Source of the DNA: Pelotomaculum propionicicum
GTDB lineage: Bacteria; Bacillota; Desulfotomaculia; Desulfotomaculales; Pelotomaculaceae
Length of the DNA: 64,000 nt
Reading direction: 5' to 3'
NCBI RefSeq assembly: GCF_004369225.1
Contig: NZ_QFFZ01000007.1
Location: 1 to 64,000 of the forward strand
Of this stretch, positions 60,773 through 64,000 are shown in pieces. The notes beneath the pieces were generated by a model that saw only the letters and a list, made by a program, of their open reading frames with translations, did not search any database and was not told the origin of the DNA. Every line of letters begins with the position of its first letter. The stretch's first letter is position 1. The position numbers and the translations under genes are program-made.

Positions 60773-62242
60773 TTATTTATCAGTAATTTTTCTGAGTTCA
60801 TTCTTTAAAATTTTCCCTGTGGAGTTTTTCGGCAAAGCATCCAGCTCAACAATCTCCCTGGGCAGCTTGAACTGGGCAAGATCTTTTTTTAGGAAGGCCA
60901 TAAGATCTTTTTTATTCAGCTTCATTTCTTCTTTTAGCACCACATAAGCCCGGACAACCTCTCCGCGGCTTTTATCAGGCACCCCGATTACCGCGGCTTC
61001 TTTCACCGCCGGGTAGCGGTATAACACTTCCTCGACTTCCCTGGGGTAAACATTGAGGCCGCTTACAATCACCATATCCTTTTTGCGGTCCACAATAAAA
61101 TAATAGCCTTCCTCATCCTTATAGGCAAGATCCCCGGTATGAAGCCAGCCGTCTTTAAGTGCGGCAGCACTTTCTTCAGGCAGGCCATAATACCCGATCA
61201 TTACATTTGGTCCGCGGGTAATTAGCTCGCCTATTTCGCCTGTTGCCTTTTCGTCGCCGTTATCATCAACTATTTTTACCTCGGAGTCCGGTATGGGAAC
61301 GCCAATGGAACCCGGCTTGGTAGCACTTAAAGGATTGAAGCAAACAGCGGGTGAGGCTTCAGAAAGGCCATACCCTTCCACCACATGTTTTTTAGTCTTA
61401 GCGTGAAACTTTTTTATAATCTCCATGGGCAGAGATGCGCCGCCGCAGGTAAAGAGCCGGACTCCGGCCAGATCCTCCGGGCTCGCCAGATTGGCATAGA
61501 AATTGTACATGGCAGGGACACCGGAAACCACTGTAACATTTTGTGCCTTTATGTTGGCTATAGTATCTTTAGGTTGAAATGATTCAACTACAGTAATCGA
61601 TGCTCCATGATAAAGCGCTGTAGTAACATTGCAGGTCCAGGCATAGCTGTGAAACATAGGCAATACAACCTGAAAATTGTCGTCCGGCCGGGCCTCTACC
61701 GCCGCCGAGAATGACCTGGCGTTGCTTACCAGATTGCGGTGAGAAAGTAAGGCGCCTTTAGGGCGTCCCGTTGTTCCAGATGTGTACAGGATTACACAGG
61801 GATCGGACTCTTCAATAGAAATAGCCGGAGGGCCGGGAAAAGATGTGCGGTCAATATCTTCGTTTATTTTTGGTATGAGAACCTGAACAGGTAATGGTGA
61901 ACCTTCGTCATACTGACCGGCCAACTGTAGGTCCTTGTCTGAAACTACCAGTTTGACACGCGCGTCTTTCAGGATAAAGGCAATTTCCCTGGGGGTAAAC
62001 ATTGTGTTGAGAGGTACGACCACACCGCCCAGACTGGCGATTGCCATGTAGCTGAAAACAAACTCAGAGGAATTCTTGGCGAATAGAGCCACGTTGTCAT
62101 GCTGCCTTACCCCTTGAGCGTACAGATAGCTGCGGTATTGGGCCACTTTTTGCTGCATTTCGGCGTAACTGTGCCGGGAATTTTTCTCGTACAGGGCTAT
62201 TTTGTCACCTGCACCCTGGAAAATAAGTTGATGTACTAGCAA
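60773..62242 (-). CDS. Long-chain acyl-CoA ligase-type AMP-binding enzyme
   Basis: 489 aa. Adenylation motifs: ILYTSGTTGRPKG near 152, EGYGLSEASP near 288, GWLHTGDLAY near 368 and the final PKNSTGKILK near 470 with the catalytic lysine. It activates a carboxylic acid to the acyl-AMP and then to CoA thioester. TTG start eight bases after GGGGGAAG. Slightly short for a fatty-acyl-CoA synthetase; medium-chain or aromatic acids are also possible. Monocistronic with its own terminator. Confidence 0.88.
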   Translation of the reverse strand: MLVHQLIFQGAGDKIALYEKNSRHSYAEMQQKVAQYRSYLYAQGVRQHDNVALFAKNSSEFVFSYMAIASLGGVVVPLNTMFTPREIAFILKDARVKLVVSDKDLQLAGQYDEGSPLPVQVLIPKINEDIDRTSFPGPPAISIEESDPCVILYTSGTTGRPKGALLSHRNLVSNARSFSAAVEARPDDNFQVVLPMFHSYAWTCNVTTALYHGASITVVESFQPKDTIANIKAQNVTVVSGVPAMYNFYANLASPEDLAGVRLFTCGGASLPMEIIKKFHAKTKKHVVEGYGLSEASPAVCFNPLSATKPGSIGVPIPDSEVKIVDDNGDEKATGEIGELITRGPNVMIGYYGLPEESAAALKDGWLHTGDLAYKDEEGYYFIVDRKKDMVIVSGLNVYPREVEEVLYRYPAVKEAAVIGVPDKSRGEVVRAYVVLKEEMKLNKKDLMAFLKKDLAQFKLPREIVELDALPKNSTGKILKNELRKITDK

Positions 62243-62445
62243 ATGTCTTCCCCCTATGTGTCTCAGAAAATTCAGTTTTATTTATATTAGACATTATACC
62301 AAAAAGATCCTTTATTTATATTGGGCTATACGCAAAATAATGCCGATATTCAAAGTTTTGTGAATTTTCATTTGCCAGTTACTTAAAATAATCAAATTGA
62401 TGTGTTATTATAACTACAATTGTTCAGTAATATTTGGAGAAAGCT

Positions 62446-63045
62446 ATGAGACCAGAGGAAGAAATCCTGGGTATATTAAAGGAGTCCCTCCAGAAAAAAA
62501 ATGGATCCTCACTTGTTTTATCTATCCGCAAAAAATTATTGTCTTTTGACCCGCTAATCGGGGAACATTCAATAAATGTAGCGGCATATGCGGAGCAAAT
62601 TGGCTCACAGTTGGGTTTTTCAAGTGATGATCATGATCGTTTAGTCCTGGCTGCCTTATTGCACGATATAGGAAAGGTCTTTATCCCGCCTGAAATCCTG
62701 TACAAGACCTCGGTTCTCAATAATGAGGAATGGGAGGTTGTTCAACAACACCCCTATCAAGGAAGCAACCTGTTAAAACCGTTCAACAGGCTCAAAGATA
62801 TAATTTTAACAATCCTGCATCACCACGAGTTTTACAATGGGAGGGGGTATCCCGGCAAAATTGCCCGTGAAGACATCCCCATTTTCTCCAGGATCATTTC
62901 CGTATCCGACGCTTATGAGGCCATGACTTCCGGCCGGCCTTTCAGGAGAGGTTTTTCGCACCGAGAAGCCGTAAACCGTCTTAAGGAAGGCAGGGGGACT
63001 CAGTTTGACCCGCGTATAGTGGCTCAATTTATTAAGAGGTTTTAG
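62446..63045 (+). CDS. HD-GYP domain protein
   Basis: 199 aa, almost only the domain. Conserved metal ligands: HSINVAAYAEQIG near 43, AALLHDIGKVFIP near 72, HHEFYNGRGYPG near 125 (the GYP motif) and SVSDAYEAMTSGRPFR. It probably hydrolyses cyclic di-GMP or a related dinucleotide. No sensor or receiver domain is attached, so control must come from partners or expression. ATG 62446 is seven bases from GGAG. Confidence 0.9.
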   Translation: MRPEEEILGILKESLQKKNGSSLVLSIRKKLLSFDPLIGEHSINVAAYAEQIGSQLGFSSDDHDRLVLAALLHDIGKVFIPPEILYKTSVLNNEEWEVVQQHPYQGSNLLKPFNRLKDIILTILHHHEFYNGRGYPGKIAREDIPIFSRIISVSDAYEAMTSGRPFRRGFSHREAVNRLKEGRGTQFDPRIVAQFIKRF

Positions 63046-63179
63046 GGGTTTAGGCTCTTGCTAATAAATTAGTACTTTAGTCCTATATAAATAGGGATGT
63101 TTATCTTATATGCAAAAAGTACAAACAGGTTAAAATTTTATTATAATACTTAATTATTTTTTTTGTGGGAGGTATGGAG

Positions 63180-63401
63180 ATGCTGCCATTCCAGATAGAG
63201 CGCCTGCAGACTAAACTGGTGCAAATGGGTTTATCACCCAGGTTGGTTGAGTCCATGCCGCCCTGGAGTCTTTTAAGAAACTACCATGATCAGTTATTGA
63301 AGAGAGAAAAATTAAAACTGCTTGAAGCTGGGAACGAATGGGAAACCTCCAATACATACAGCGGAGCAAAAGCGCCCTACCGTTTTCCTGGAAAATGGTA
63401 A
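63180..63401 (+). CDS. Hypothetical 73-aa protein
   Basis: Small soluble basic protein, unrecognised: MLPFQIERLQTKLVQMGLSP at the start and LLKREKLKLLEAGNEWE in the middle. ATG 63180 is eight bases from GGGAGG. TTATAAT about 63138-63145 is a probable -10. Its last codons abut a GGGGACA repeat, so the C-terminus may be repeat-derived. Confidence 0.55.
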   Translation: MLPFQIERLQTKLVQMGLSPRLVESMPPWSLLRNYHDQLLKREKLKLLEAGNEWETSNTYSGAKAPYRFPGKW

Positions 63402-63406
63402 AAATC

Positions 63407-63455
63407 GGGGACATACCTCTCCACAGAGATAGGCTCAAAGTAGAGGTGTGTCCCC
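63407..63455. repeat. GGGGACA palindromic repeat, 49 bp
   Basis: GGGGACATACCTCT at the left and AGAGGTGTGTCCCC at the right pair with one mismatch; loop of 21 bases. Same family as 25.4 and 29.4 kb. After it, 63456-63655 has no gene; a frame ending FAKADPKVKSDMVGLMI at 63609 looks protein-like and may be a remnant I cannot name. Confidence 0.7.
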
Positions 63456-63655
63456 TTTCCTCTGTCCTGCCCCTTTTATTTTTGCAACCTCATCTTCAAG
63501 GGGATACTTATGTTCCCGGAGTGATAACCTGGGGATTTCTACTTTTGTTGACCAGTTCGCTAAAGCAGATCCGAAGGTAAAAAGTGACATGGTTGGTCTT
63601 ATGATTTAAGGGAATTATATTTTGAAATAATAACTTGACACAGGGAGGCTTTAAG

Positions 63656-63913
63656 ATGGAACACTTAACGAACATTTCGGATGCTCTCTCCGCATTTCAC
63701 TCTGATCTAAACAGGATCCAGACCGTGGCCGGCACGCTGGCCCAGGTGGAACGGCAGCATTACGATGATTTGACCAAGTACGATGATGAAAGGTTGACCA
63801 GGATTGCTGTCGCCGAGCAGAGCAGTTCGAGGCAGTTGGGGGAAATAAAGCAGCTATGCATAGCAATGGCACAAAAGATTGAAGAAATACAGCAATCAAC
63901 AGCCAGAAAATAG
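63656..63913 (+). CDS. Helical 85-aa protein
   Basis: 85 aa of amphipathic helix with no cysteine pair or membrane segment; VAGTLAQVERQHYDDLTKYDDERL is split by acidic clusters. Unrecognised. ATG follows AGGGAGG by eight bases. A gene starts 14 bases downstream, so this is likely the first of an operon that leaves the window. Confidence 0.6.
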   Translation: MEHLTNISDALSAFHSDLNRIQTVAGTLAQVERQHYDDLTKYDDERLTRIAVAEQSSSRQLGEIKQLCIAMAQKIEEIQQSTARK

Positions 63914-63926
63914 GGGGGGCGGCAAA

Positions 63927-64000
63927 TTGGGTTTACTGGCAAAGCTTTTGAGAGGAGTCGTTAATGAAGTCGCCGACGATACTGTCCGGACGATCTTGAG
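63927..64000 (+). CDS. Partial gene at window end
   Basis: From TTG 63927 the frame reads MGLLAKLLRGVVNEVADD and stays open to the last base. AGGGGGGGCGG is the ribosome site. Only 24 residues are visible; function cannot be stated. Confidence 0.5.
   Translation, partial: MGLLAKLLRGVVNEVADDTVRTIL

Noticed and set aside
1-64000. tRNA or rRNA genes
   Set aside because: No cloverleaf with TTCGA-type T-loop and CCA-side stem, and no rRNA-like segment, was recognised in the intergenic gaps read by eye.

Overview
The window reads as chromosome of a spore-forming, anaerobic, mid-GC member of the Clostridia. The best guess is the Desulfotomaculum/Pelotomaculum (Peptococcaceae) neighbourhood; this is inferred from gene content, since no rRNA or tRNA gene is present. 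Spore markers are an alpha/beta SASP (13.9 kb), a CotF-like coat protein (28.8 kb), two tandem YjcZ-type miniproteins (48.0 kb), a SleB-type hydrolase (48.4 kb) and a SpoIIE-type phosphatase (52 kb). Anaerobic markers are a sensory-type [FeFe]-hydrogenase, an atypical thioredoxin system and paired family I CoA-transferases.

Layout. 0-9.4 kb is carboxylate metabolism: an OFA-type MFS carrier behind a structured leader and a tiny membrane ORF, two divergent CoA-transferase operons arranged as a mirror image with matching terminators, and a GAF histidine kinase/NarL regulator pair. 9.5-19.4 kb is housekeeping: gamma-carbonic-anhydrase fold protein, PiT phosphate carrier with its DUF47 partner, membrane serine protease, HDAC-fold deacetylase, SASP, a MacAB-like ABC exporter and a YitT protein. 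19.4-28.2 kb is carbohydrate-related: GH15 glucoamylase-type enzyme, inositol monophosphatase-type enzyme, a second probable (alpha/alpha) barrel protein, a DUF815 ATPase, phosphomannomutase and mannose-1-phosphate guanylyltransferase. 28.4-33.5 kb holds spore-coat and membrane proteins and a four-gene operon built around a dynamin-like protein with two GTPase domains. 33.5-38.8 kb is an AT-richer island (LysR regulator, phosphodiesterase/pyrophosphatase-type enzyme, MFS carrier) whose left edge appears to cut a bactofilin-like gene. 38.8-47.8 kb holds a divergent thioredoxin/thioredoxin-reductase pair, an HTH/zinc protein with a SIR2-like protein, an RMD1/YagE protein and a large Ski2-like helicase. 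47.9-64 kb holds spore genes, two flavoproteins, the sensory hydrogenase/phosphatase operon, an amidase/F420-ligase-like/decarboxylase cluster, a gene remnant of exonuclease III, a probably truncated histidine kinase, an acyl-CoA ligase, an HD-GYP protein and small unknown proteins.

Non-coding DNA is rich in dispersed palindromic repeats: a 216-bp MITE-like element with perfect 17-bp ends and a 60-bp deletion derivative, GGGGACA/TGTCCCC elements, a TGTCATTGCGAGG-type palindrome, a TCCTGTAAATCCTGTCAAT family in three places and a GTCGTAGG-rich palindrome. No transposase, CRISPR array, tRNA or rRNA was seen. The candidates I rank highest as undescribed systems are the tandem-GTPase dynamin operon (29.5-32.6 kb), the HTH-zinc/SIR2 pair with a nearby helicase carrying a similar HTH motif (40.9-47.8 kb), and the thioredoxin system lacking the usual NADPH motif (38.9-40.4 kb).
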